Shown here: positions 17,462-25,232 of the stretch, piece by piece | How positions within the stretch are numbered: the first letter of the stretch is position 1 | Layout of the letters: every line of letters begins with the position of its first letter | Assembly (NCBI GenBank): GCA_938084575.1 | Contig: CALKFG010000001.1 | Span: 87,548 to 151,547 of the forward strand | Length of the DNA: 64,000 bases | Direction of reading: 5' to 3' | DNA from: an uncultured Hyphomonadaceae bacterium | GTDB taxonomy: Bacteria > Pseudomonadota > Alphaproteobacteria > Caulobacterales > Hyphomonadaceae | Program-made: the position numbers and the translations under genes | Notes under the pieces: model-generated | Seen by the model: the letters and a program-made list of their open reading frames with translations, nothing else | What the model was told of the DNA's origin: nothing | Database searches by the model: none

Positions 17462-17504
17462 CGAAGCCGCTCTGATGCCGCCACGAAGCCGCTCTGATGC
17501 CGCA
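17462..17504. repeat. 22-bp direct tandem repeat, two copies
   Basis: CGAAGCCGCTCTGATGCCGC is repeated at 17462 and 17484 with a 22-bp period; the second copy is one base shorter and is followed by another CGAA. It lies in the convergent intergenic space between NhaC and dienelactone hydrolase. No function is seen. Confidence 0.75.
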
Positions 17505-17547
17505 CGAACGGGTCTGTGACTCTGCGCGCGCGGAATATCTGTCCCGC

Positions 17548-18258
17548 TTATATCCCGTACAGTTCCGACAGGAAATCCAACAGGGCCGAATGGCTCCGAC
17601 GGTCCGCGCCGGCATCGTACTGGGTGCCGAAATCCGGGTTCTGGGCGTCGGGATTGGTGAAGGCGTGCAGGGTCGCGCCATAGGCATGCAGCTGCCAGTC
17701 GGCCTTGGCGGCAGTCATCTCCCGGGCAAAGGTCAGGACGTCGTCGGGCGTCGCCATCGGGTCGTCCCAACCATGCAGGGCGAGGATTTTCGCGGTAATG
17801 GTGGCACCCTCTGTATTGCCCGGCGCGCCGAACAGGCCGTGGAAGGAGACCACGCCGTCAACCGCCATGCCGCAGCGGGCCATGTCGAGAACGGCCAGGC
17901 CGCCAAAGCAGAAGCCGATCGCGGAGGCCTTGCTGGCGCCGCTCTCCCGGCGGGCGACCTCGAGCGCGTGGGCCAGGCGGGCCTGCAGGAGCGGACGGTC
18001 GCTGGCCAGAGGCTGCATCAGGGCCTGGCATGCCTCGGTCGTCTCCCCGCGTTGGCCCTTGCCATAGACATCCAGTGCGAAGCCGGCATAGCCCCATTTG
18101 GCCAGCAGCTCTGCCTTGTCATGTTCGAACTTTGAGGCGCCGCCCCAGGCATGGGCAACGGCAATAACGGCTTTGGGTGGGCCGGCTGGCATGGCCAGGA
18201 ACCCCTCATAGGTCTGGCCGTCCTGTTCATAGTCGATGATCTGAGATTGAACTGACAT
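17548..18258 (-). CDS. Dienelactone hydrolase family protein
   Basis: 236-residue alpha/beta hydrolase of the dienelactone hydrolase family. The nucleophile elbow is GFCFGG (Cys nucleophile, about residue 118), the acid is in LHGWDDP, and the histidine in ATLHAFTNP. It carries no signal peptide. Many family members act on small esters or lactones outside aromatic degradation, and no aromatic pathway genes are adjacent, so the substrate is open. Confidence 0.85.
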   Translation of the reverse strand: MSVQSQIIDYEQDGQTYEGFLAMPAGPPKAVIAVAHAWGGASKFEHDKAELLAKWGYAGFALDVYGKGQRGETTEACQALMQPLASDRPLLQARLAHALEVARRESGASKASAIGFCFGGLAVLDMARCGMAVDGVVSFHGLFGAPGNTEGATITAKILALHGWDDPMATPDDVLTFAREMTAAKADWQLHAYGATLHAFTNPDAQNPDFGTQYDAGADRRSHSALLDFLSELYGI

Positions 18259-18352
18259 GTCGCGCTCCGCAGTGATAAAGGCATCAGCTGTAGCGAATGC
18301 CGTCTGGTCCGGCTAGGGGGCGCCAGAGCGGAGCTGCAGAGCGGGCCGCAGC

Positions 18353-19306
18353 CTAGTCGGTAATCAGCCCGATTTCCCGCAGCCGTTCCAGCAAATAGTC
18401 CAGCGCGGTGATTGGCGGTGCGTCGCGGCCGCCCTGGGCGAGGCAGACGGGCAGGGGTCTGATCAGCACGTCCGGGTTAAAATGAAGGAAGAAGGGTGTG
18501 GAATATCGCGGAAACCGGGACCGCTCCGGCGCCGGGTTGACGACCCGGTGCGTGGTGGACGGCAGCAGGCCGCCCGTCAGCCTCTGCAACATGTCGCCGC
18601 AATTGATGACCAGGGCACCGGGCGGCGGGTTCACGGCCAGCCATGTGCCAGACCTGTGCAGGACTTCCAGTCCGGCTTCCTCTGCGCCGAGAAGCAAGGT
18701 GATGACATTGATGTCCTCATGTGCGCCGGCCCGGACGGAGCCGGCAGGCGGTGGTGTCATCTGGGGTGGGTAATGCAGCAGCCTGAGGATGGAATTACCC
18801 CATTTGATTCGGTCGTCAAACCAGTCTTCGGCAAGTCCGAGATGATGAGCGACGCCTTTGAGAAGCGTGGCGCCAAACCCATCCAGCGCGCTGTAAAACG
18901 CGCGGGTGGCCGCATCGAAGCCGGGAATTTCCCTGACCTCTGGCGTCTCTTTCATCACGTCCTGGAAGGGCGCATCCGGCGGAAGCACACGGCCCGTATG
19001 CCAGAACTCCTTGAGGTCGGCAGCCTCGGCATTCCTGGCATTTTCCGTTGCGAAAGGGGTATAGCCGCGCTGGCCCGCGCCATCGGGCTGGTAATAAGCG
19101 GCCTTGGTGGCGTCCGGCAGGTCGAAAAAATCCCGGGTCGCCGACATGGCGCGGTCGATCATGGCCTGCGGCAGCGGGTGGTCCTGGATCACGGCAAAGC
19201 CGGTTTCCCGAAAGGACTGACCCAGCTGGTCGGCAAAATCCTCGGGGTTCTGGTCCCAAAGCGAAAATGAAATCGGAGTAAAATAAGCCGTCATGACCGA
19301 GGTCAT
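18353..19306 (-). CDS. Isopenicillin N synthase-like Fe(II)/2-oxoglutarate oxygenase
   Basis: 317-residue non-heme iron oxygenase. The N-terminal DIOX_N block includes FRETGFAVIQDH; the metal triad is HxD in AHEDIN and the distal His in TTHRVVNP; the 2-oxoglutarate-binding RxS is RYSTPFF. GGAGG lies 11 nt before ATG 19306; the ORF's upstream extension to 19444 is rejected. Bacterial homologues are mostly uncharacterised oxygenases, and this one need not make an antibiotic. Confidence 0.85.
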   Translation of the reverse strand: MTSVMTAYFTPISFSLWDQNPEDFADQLGQSFRETGFAVIQDHPLPQAMIDRAMSATRDFFDLPDATKAAYYQPDGAGQRGYTPFATENARNAEAADLKEFWHTGRVLPPDAPFQDVMKETPEVREIPGFDAATRAFYSALDGFGATLLKGVAHHLGLAEDWFDDRIKWGNSILRLLHYPPQMTPPPAGSVRAGAHEDINVITLLLGAEEAGLEVLHRSGTWLAVNPPPGALVINCGDMLQRLTGGLLPSTTHRVVNPAPERSRFPRYSTPFFLHFNPDVLIRPLPVCLAQGGRDAPPITALDYLLERLREIGLITD

Positions 19307-19355
19307 AGGCGTTTCATCCTCCGGGGAAAAGAGTCTGTGTGACCTGAGGCTGCGA

Positions 19356-20057
19356 TCAGGACAGGGGGGTGTCGTCGATTTCCCATGTCCCGGTTGCGCC
19401 GCGGCACAAATTGACGGGTTCGCGCAGGCGGGTGCCATCCGCAAGCACGGTCTCGCGCTGGACCAGTTGGCACTCCGGCGATGTCATGGCCGGGGCGGGT
19501 CCTGCATCTGGCAGAGAGACCGGGGCCGGTGCCGGAACTGCGGCATCGGGTGCGCCAAGGAGCGCGTCCGATGGCACCGGAGACGTATACATCACGCTCC
19601 GGGGCGGTGCGCCATAAGTCAGGGTTCTCGGCGGCGCATTCCAGGCTGGCCCGTCCGCGGCCCGTGTCGGTGGCGGAATTTCGGCCGGGTTCCATTTGGG
19701 ATTGCAGTCGGTGCCCGATGCGGCGATCTCGCTTCCGATGACGGCACCCAGCACACCGCCAATCAGGGCGCCGGCGACCTCATGTCCCTGTCCATGCCCA
19801 TGGTGCCCGTGTCGGTAGGACCGGTACCGGCGGTGGCGGTGGTGCGCCCTGTCATCATCATCCGCGATGGCCACGCCCAGCAATCCGCCCGCAACAGCGC
19901 CGATCAGCGCGCCGGCAGTGCGGCGGTCGCGGTCGACGGCAGCGCAGCCAGAGGCGTCAGCCTGCAGTGTTGGCACATAAGCGACGGAATGATCGGCAGC
20001 GGCGAGCGGGCTGAGGCACAGGCCGGCCGCAGCGGCAAGAAAACAGGTTTTTATCAT
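19356..20057 (-). CDS. Secreted glycine-zipper protein with a His-rich linker
   Basis: 233 residues. A signal peptide (KTCFLAAAAGLCLSPLAAA) is followed by two glycine-zipper segments, AGALIGAVAGGLLGVAI and VAGALIGGVLGAVIGSEI. They are separated by a highly charged linker of four Asp and then about ten His mixed with Arg/Tyr. A Pro/Ala-rich tail ends in a small domain with two Cys. Zipper pairs of this type insert into or dimerise at the outer membrane; the His/Asp linker could bind metal. ATG 20057 is chosen because AAGGAG lies 10 nt upstream; a TTG at 20066 is too close to it. Confidence 0.6.
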   Translation of the reverse strand: MIKTCFLAAAAGLCLSPLAAADHSVAYVPTLQADASGCAAVDRDRRTAGALIGAVAGGLLGVAIADDDDRAHHRHRRYRSYRHGHHGHGQGHEVAGALIGGVLGAVIGSEIAASGTDCNPKWNPAEIPPPTRAADGPAWNAPPRTLTYGAPPRSVMYTSPVPSDALLGAPDAAVPAPAPVSLPDAGPAPAMTSPECQLVQRETVLADGTRLREPVNLCRGATGTWEIDDTPLS

Positions 20058-20187
20058 ATCAGGCAAACTCCTTGGCGCCTTTGCTGACCGAACATCGCCA
20101 TAGTGCCCGTGCTGAGCTGAACGGAATATGAAGGCTGGGCGGTTCTGTCCTCTGGACGTGGGGTGTCGAAAGGCTCATTCTGACCGG

Positions 20188-21264
20188 ATGGAATGGCGCC
20201 AGAAAATATCCAGAACGGCCGGTCGGGTCCGGTATACGGCGGCACAGGGTCTGCGGTCGGCATGGTATGGTGGCCAGTATGCGCTGGCACGGCGGCGGTC
20301 TGCCGGGTTTAACCGACCGGGAGAACCGCCCTTTCGACCGACTCACACGCCCGACCGCCGGGTTTTGCAGGCGGCCTTTCTGGACCTGTTTCGTCATGAC
20401 CGGGCCAATGTTGAAGCGGGGCTTTACCCGGACCCGGTCGGGATCGATCTGGACCCCGGACGATTGCCGCAGACCTTGCGGCGGGCCCGCCAGTTCCTCG
20501 CGGATGTCGCTGAGGTTGACCGTCGGCGCCTGATGCGCGACGGCACCGAAGTCCGGCGCAAGGCTCCGACCGACCTCAGTCGGTTCCCGGCCTATTATCG
20601 CCAGAATTTCCATTATCAGACCGATGGGTGGCTGAGCGAGGACAGTGCCGAGATCTATGACCATCAGGTCGAGGCCTTGTTCACGGGTGCCGCGGCGGCG
20701 ATGCGTCGGGCTGCGCTGGCATGCCTGGCCCACGAGGTTCGCGGCCACGATCAGCGACAGCGGCGGGTTCTTGATGTCGGATGCGGCACGGGGCAGTTCA
20801 TGCACCGCACCTTGCATGGCTTTCCGCGTCTCCAGCTGACCGGTCTGGACCTGTCACCGGCCTATGCCCGGGCGGCACGGCAGGCGGTCCGCCGCTGGCC
20901 GCAGGCTGCGGTTGAAGAGGGGCAGGCCGAAGCTATGCCCTTTGAGACCGGCTCCTTTGACACGCTGATATCCATCTACCTGTTTCACGAATTGCCGCCG
21001 CGGATCCGGCCGCTTGTCATCGCTGAAGCGGCCCGCGTCCTGCGGCCCGGCGGCGCGTTCATCGTCGCCGACAGCCTGCAATTCGGTGACAATCCCGGGC
21101 TTGATGGGGTTCTCGAATATTTTCCGGAGGGGTTTCATGAGCCCTATTATAAGGGCTATTTGTCTTGGGATTTTACGCCGGAAATGGAGGCCTGCGGCTT
21201 CCATCTCGACTCCACACAGAACGCCTTCCTGACGAAGGTGAATGTCTGGCGCAAAGCCGTATAA
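20188..21264 (+). CDS. Class I SAM-dependent methyltransferase
   Basis: 358-residue protein. The N-terminal 170 residues are a basic, Arg-rich extension specific to this subfamily. The methyltransferase domain follows with motif I VLDVGCGTGQFMHRT, LTGLDLSPAYARAA (motif II), GQAEAMPFETGSFDTLIS and LRPGGAFIVAD. The substrate is not evident; the rest of the domain resembles UbiE-type enzymes. The start is uncertain: ATG 20128 would add 20 residues. It is followed after 10 bp by an SDR gene, so the two form an operon. Confidence 0.78.
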   Translation: MEWRQKISRTAGRVRYTAAQGLRSAWYGGQYALARRRSAGFNRPGEPPFRPTHTPDRRVLQAAFLDLFRHDRANVEAGLYPDPVGIDLDPGRLPQTLRRARQFLADVAEVDRRRLMRDGTEVRRKAPTDLSRFPAYYRQNFHYQTDGWLSEDSAEIYDHQVEALFTGAAAAMRRAALACLAHEVRGHDQRQRRVLDVGCGTGQFMHRTLHGFPRLQLTGLDLSPAYARAARQAVRRWPQAAVEEGQAEAMPFETGSFDTLISIYLFHELPPRIRPLVIAEAARVLRPGGAFIVADSLQFGDNPGLDGVLEYFPEGFHEPYYKGYLSWDFTPEMEACGFHLDSTQNAFLTKVNVWRKAV

Positions 21265-21274
21265 GGAAACCAGA

Positions 21275-22087
21275 ATGGCACAGCGACGATTGGTGCTGAT
21301 CACCGGCGCGTCGGCCGGAATCGGGGCTGAATTTGCCCGGCAATATGCAGAGCGGGGCTGGGACGTGGCCCTGACCGCCCGTCGGGCAGACCGGCTGGAA
21401 GCCCTGGCGGACCGCCTCCGGTCAGACTATGGCACGACGGCTTTTGTCATGGCCGGGGACCTCGCGGCGCCTGGCGCGGTGGAGGCCATCATGGCCGCAG
21501 TCGAGGCGACCGGACGCGCAGTGGACGGGCTGGTCAACAATGCCGGCTATGGCTTGCCCGGGACCTTTTTCACGACGGCGTGGGCCGACCAGGCGGCGTT
21601 TCTGCGGGTGCTGTACACCGCACCGATTGAGCTCACCCACAAAGTGCTGCCGGGCATGGCCGAAAGAGGGTTCGGCCGGATCATTAATGTGGCGTCGCTT
21701 GCCGGCTATACGCCGGGGTCCGCCGGCCACACGCTGTATGCCAGTGTGAAATCCGGCCTGATCAAGTTTTCCGAAAGCGTCCATGCCGAGGCGCAGGCCG
21801 GAGCGGCGCGCAATGTGCACTGCACCGCGCTGTGCCCCGGCTTTACCTGGTCAGAGTTCCACGATGTCAATGGAACCCGCGCCCAGACCCAGTCGATGCC
21901 CGCCTGGCTGTGGATGCAGGCTGCCCCGGTTGTCGAGGCGGGTATAGAGGCCTGTGACCGCGGCCAGCCGGTGATTGTGCCGGGGGCTGTGAACAAGGGC
22001 CTGGCCAGCCTCACGCGTCTCCTGCCGGAACCAGTGGCGCGGCATTTGATCGCCAGCCAGAGCCGTCGTTTCCGGAATATCGACTAG
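21275..22087 (+). CDS. Short-chain dehydrogenase/reductase
   Basis: 270-residue SDR with the cofactor motif TGASAGIG (about 9-16), NNAGYG (about 89-94) and the catalytic YASVK (Tyr/Lys) with an upstream Ser. The ARRADRLEAL stretch suggests an NADP preference. AAGGA precedes ATG 21275 by 7 nt, so the longer reading from 21242 is not used. It is co-transcribed with the methyltransferase gene. Confidence 0.87.
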   Translation: MAQRRLVLITGASAGIGAEFARQYAERGWDVALTARRADRLEALADRLRSDYGTTAFVMAGDLAAPGAVEAIMAAVEATGRAVDGLVNNAGYGLPGTFFTTAWADQAAFLRVLYTAPIELTHKVLPGMAERGFGRIINVASLAGYTPGSAGHTLYASVKSGLIKFSESVHAEAQAGAARNVHCTALCPGFTWSEFHDVNGTRAQTQSMPAWLWMQAAPVVEAGIEACDRGQPVIVPGAVNKGLASLTRLLPEPVARHLIASQSRRFRNID

Positions 22088-22150
22088 CGCCCCGCTTGCG
22101 GCCTTTGCCGAAGCCGCCTATGGCCGGGGGAACAGAAGGAGAGATGTGTC

Positions 22151-22459
22151 TTGAGTAGTTTGCTTCTAGCGCTTCATGCCTATTTTCTCGCCCCGATCCT
22201 GAGCATCTTTTTCTGGGCTCTGCTGGTCTATGTGCTGATGGGCTGGCTGATGGTCGCGAATGTGGTCGACAATCGCAACCCGACGGTGCGCGCGGTCTAT
22301 AGCTTTCTGTTCCAGATTATTGAGCCCGTCGCCCGCCCCATCCGGCGGGTCGTGCCGCCTCTGGGCAATCTCGATCTGTCGATTCTGGTGATCGCGCTGG
22401 CCATACCCTTTTTACGCGACTGGTTCCTGCCACGTCTGTTTGTCGCCATACCGTTTTAA
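22151..22459 (+). CDS. YggT family membrane protein
   Basis: 102-residue inner-membrane protein with two hydrophobic segments on either side of a central loop carrying the YggT signature [15 protein letters not shown] and [11 protein letters not shown]. Homologues are linked to cell division and osmotic stress in plastids and bacteria. It uses a TTG start, supported by AAGGAGAG 8 nt upstream and by the absence of an in-frame ATG. It heads a yggT-folD-HNH unit. Confidence 0.85.
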   Translation: MSSLLLALHAYFLAPILSIFFWALLVYVLMGWLMVANVVDNRNPTVRAVYSFLFQIIEPVARPIRRVVPPLGNLDLSILVIALAIPFLRDWFLPRLFVAIPF

Positions 22460-22473
22460 AGCGAGGTTCGGGC

Positions 22474-23361
22474 ATGAGTGCTCAGCGGATTTCCGGCAAA
22501 GAGGTGGCTGCCGCCGTTCGTGCGCGGGTTGCCCGCGCAGTCGGCAACTGTCCGTCCCAACCGTGTCTGGCCGTGGTTCTGGTCGGGGAAGACGCCGCGT
22601 CTCAGGTCTATGTCCGGAATAAAATACGCCAGACGGAAGAAGTCGGAATGCGGTCGGTTCATCACAGGCTGGATGCGGCGACCGGCCAGCAGCAACTGGA
22701 AGACCTCCTGCAGGCGCTGAACCGCGATCCTGAGGTCGACGGTATACTGTTGCAGTTGCCCCTTCCCGCGGGGCTCGATGAGGCGTCTGCTATAGAGAAA
22801 ATTGACCCATCCAAGGATGTTGACGGCCTGACGGAACTCAGTGCCGGGCGTCTGGTTCAGGGCAAGCCCGGCCTGCGGCCCTGCACACCCACCGGGTGTG
22901 TAATTCTGGCCAGGCATCATTTGGGTGATGACCTGTCTGGCAAGCACGTGGTCGTGATCGGGCGCTCCATTCTGGTGGGCAAGCCCGCGGCTTTGCTTTT
23001 TCTGGCGGAGAATTGCACCGTCACCCTGGCCCATTCGCGAACCCGGGACCTGCCTGGGCTCTGCCGTCAGGCGGATATCCTTATTCCTGCCGTAGGGCGC
23101 CCGGAAATGGTCCGGGGCGACTGGGTCAAGCCCGGCGCCTGCGTGATTGATGTCGGCATTAACCGTGTCCCCGCACCTGAAAAGGGCGCGGGGAAGTCGC
23201 GGCTGGTTGGCGATGTTGCATTTGAGGAGGCGTCTCGCGTCGCCGGTGCCATCACCCCGGTGCCGGGCGGTGTCGGCCCCATGACGATCGCCTGCCTGCT
23301 GCAGAACACAGTCCTTGCCGCAATCCGCCGGCGGGGCTGGGCGGTCAGGGCGGACCTGTGA
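22474..23361 (+). CDS. folD: FolD: methylenetetrahydrofolate dehydrogenase/cyclohydrolase
   Basis: 295-residue bifunctional enzyme that oxidises 5,10-methylene-THF to 5,10-methenyl-THF and hydrolyses it to 10-formyl-THF. Hallmarks are YVRNK (catalytic Lys about residue 53), [14 protein letters not shown], and PCTPTGC, then the NADP loop [16 protein letters not shown] (the usual Ser-Asn/Ile-Val variant) and [10 protein letters not shown]. It starts 15 bp after yggT and overlaps the next gene by 4 nt. Confidence 0.95.
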   Translation: MSAQRISGKEVAAAVRARVARAVGNCPSQPCLAVVLVGEDAASQVYVRNKIRQTEEVGMRSVHHRLDAATGQQQLEDLLQALNRDPEVDGILLQLPLPAGLDEASAIEKIDPSKDVDGLTELSAGRLVQGKPGLRPCTPTGCVILARHHLGDDLSGKHVVVIGRSILVGKPAALLFLAENCTVTLAHSRTRDLPGLCRQADILIPAVGRPEMVRGDWVKPGACVIDVGINRVPAPEKGAGKSRLVGDVAFEEASRVAGAITPVPGGVGPMTIACLLQNTVLAAIRRRGWAVRADL

Positions 23362-23639
23362 GCCAGACTTTCAGAGCGCAGGACACCGCGGCGTTTCAGA
23401 CTTTATGGGACCGTCAGGACGGCCGCTGTGCCCTGTGTGGAGAAACGATGCCGCGCAACCGGTTCGAGGTCCCACATGCAACCATATGGAAGCGCCGACG
23501 CGCCACCTTTGACCATATCCAGCCGCGTTCCAGGGGGGGGCTGGATGTGTTGTCCAACCTTCAGCTGGCCCATGCAGACTGCAATAAGCGCAAGGGGAAT
23601 ACGGGGCCGTCTCTGGCTCAGTCCTCGGGAAACGCCTGA
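23358..23639 (+). CDS. Minimal HNH endonuclease-like protein
   Basis: 93-residue protein. The zinc/HNH module starts with CALCGE (about 24-29), then [11 protein letters not shown] (about 51-61) and [15 protein letters not shown] (about 67-81), giving two Cys pairs and the His-Asn-His core. There are no other domains. The GTG start overlaps the folD stop (GTGA), so translation is coupled. The 3' end overlaps cysE by 22 bp. It may act as a small nicking endonuclease or an RNA/DNA-binding relic; nothing in the neighbourhood indicates a defence role. Confidence 0.8.
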   Translation: MSQTFRAQDTAAFQTLWDRQDGRCALCGETMPRNRFEVPHATIWKRRRATFDHIQPRSRGGLDVLSNLQLAHADCNKRKGNTGPSLAQSSGNA

Positions 23640-24418
23640 TCCATATTGCGGGCAGGTTCACCGCTGAAGGTTGCGATCTGTCGTGCCGGGATCCCGGCCA
23701 CCGTGCAGCGCGCCGGGACATTTTTCAGGACCACAGATCCCGCCGCTATTTTGGCCTCATCGCCGATATGAATATTTCCCAGAACCTTGGCGCCGACGGA
23801 AACCAGAACGCCTGTTCCGATTTTGGGGTGCCGGTCTCCGACTTCCTTGCCCGTTCCGCCGAGGGTGACGCCCTGCATGATCGAGCAATTGTCGCCGATG
23901 ACGGCGGTTTCACCAATCGTTATGCCTGTGGCATGGTCGAGCATGACCCCCCGCCCGATTTGCGTTGCGGGGTGGATGTCGACTCCAAATTTTTCGCTGG
24001 CCCGGGACTGGAACTGAAAGGCAAGGGTCTCGCGTCCTTGTGACCAGAGATTGTTGGCGATGCGATGTGTCTGAAGCGCCAGAAAGCCCTTGAAGAAGAG
24101 GAAGGGCTGCAGCATGCCGCGACAGGCCGGATCCCGCTCGAGTGTCGCCTGCATATCCGCCTCGGCTTTTTCGACCAGCGTGCAATCGTTGCCATAGACG
24201 GATGCGATGACATGGCGGACCTGCTGGGCGCCCATTTCCGGGCCCGCCAGTTTTTCGGCGAGGTGAAAGGCGAGGGCCTGGCAAAGGGTTTCATGGCTGA
24301 GAATGGCGGCATTGATATAGCTGGCCATTGTCGGTTCATCTGCTGCGGCAGCCCGTGCTTCAAAACGCAGGCGGGTCCAAACAGGTGGTGGCGCGCCGAT
24401 ATCGGGATTGTCTGTCAT
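23618..24418 (-). CDS. cysE: Serine O-acetyltransferase
   Basis: 266-residue enzyme making O-acetylserine for cysteine synthesis. The N-terminal helical domain (SATase_N) is followed by left-handed beta-helix hexapeptides with DIHPATQIGRGVMLDHATG and TLGGTGKEVGDRHPKIG, where the catalytic His/Asp pair is expected. The C-terminus carries acidic residues. ATG 24418 has AAGGGAG upstream, and the extension to 24445 is not needed. It is convergent with, and overlaps, the HNH gene. Confidence 0.93.
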   Translation of the reverse strand: MTDNPDIGAPPPVWTRLRFEARAAAADEPTMASYINAAILSHETLCQALAFHLAEKLAGPEMGAQQVRHVIASVYGNDCTLVEKAEADMQATLERDPACRGMLQPFLFFKGFLALQTHRIANNLWSQGRETLAFQFQSRASEKFGVDIHPATQIGRGVMLDHATGITIGETAVIGDNCSIMQGVTLGGTGKEVGDRHPKIGTGVLVSVGAKVLGNIHIGDEAKIAAGSVVLKNVPARCTVAGIPARQIATFSGEPARNMDQAFPED

Positions 24419-24471
24419 GGCTGGCTCCCTTTCTCCGCGACACAATGGCGTGGGTGACGCCGGTCTTCAAG

Positions 24472-25083
24472 TCAAGCCGCATCCAATTCGAAGGTGGCCA
24501 TATGAATAAACCGAATGGCAAACCCCTCTGGAGAGGCGCGCACAATATCACCCTTTAGCCGCCCTACGGTTACGGTTTCGCCAATTTTAAGGGGGGCGCA
24601 GGCAGCGTTGAAGGCAGCGCCCGTCAGCGAGATATCGGTCACCCATGCCTGGATCTGAGAGCCGTCGCTGCGGGTCACCCGCGTTGCACTGGCGGCCAGG
24701 GAGGGGGTGTCTGTGCCATCCTCGGCGATCGGCCGGGCTTCTCCATTCATCAGGCGGATCAGCTGGTCCGCCAATTTGGCGCGCTTGTGGGTCCCGGTGT
24801 GGAACTCGACGCAGAATCCATGCTCAACATGGCGCACGACGCGCGCCGTGACCCGGCCCAGCCCGTCAATGTAGCAGATAATCGATCCGTTAATGGGAGG
24901 AGGGGACGCCGAGTCGATGGTTGCCCCGCCACACGAGATTTCCTGGGTTTCCAGGCCATGTTCCGTCTCATCGAACAGGAACCGGCCACGCAGCTTGAGT
25001 TCCATCCGCTTATAGCGCCGCCGGTCCGCCGGGGAGCGTAATTTCAATGTTCGTCTGGTTTCAGAATTACGGTTTGCGTCCAT
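24472..25083 (-). CDS. Protein with two tandem PilZ domains
   Basis: 203-residue cytoplasmic protein. The first PilZ domain has the c-di-GMP-binding RxxxR (RRRYKRMEL, about 21-29) and, in place of D/NxSxxG, EISCGG. The second domain lacks an evident RxxxR but has the DISLTG motif. Thus each half keeps one part of the binding site. The product is likely a c-di-GMP effector or adaptor; the target is unknown. ATG 25083 is preferred over 25173 because the upstream part is unrelated in character. Confidence 0.75.
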   Translation of the reverse strand: MDANRNSETRRTLKLRSPADRRRYKRMELKLRGRFLFDETEHGLETQEISCGGATIDSASPPPINGSIICYIDGLGRVTARVVRHVEHGFCVEFHTGTHKRAKLADQLIRLMNGEARPIAEDGTDTPSLAASATRVTRSDGSQIQAWVTDISLTGAAFNAACAPLKIGETVTVGRLKGDIVRASPEGFAIRFIHMATFELDAA

Positions 25084-25232
25084 CACCTGTCCCCCCCGAT
25101 GCGGACAATCCAAAGACGACAGGGGTCGATTGCCGGCATGCGTGTCTACTGACGCTACTCCTATTGAGTTCACAAAAGGTTGAAGAGCCCGGCGAACCTG
25201 TCACTATCTCGGCCACATTCAAACAGGGACAG

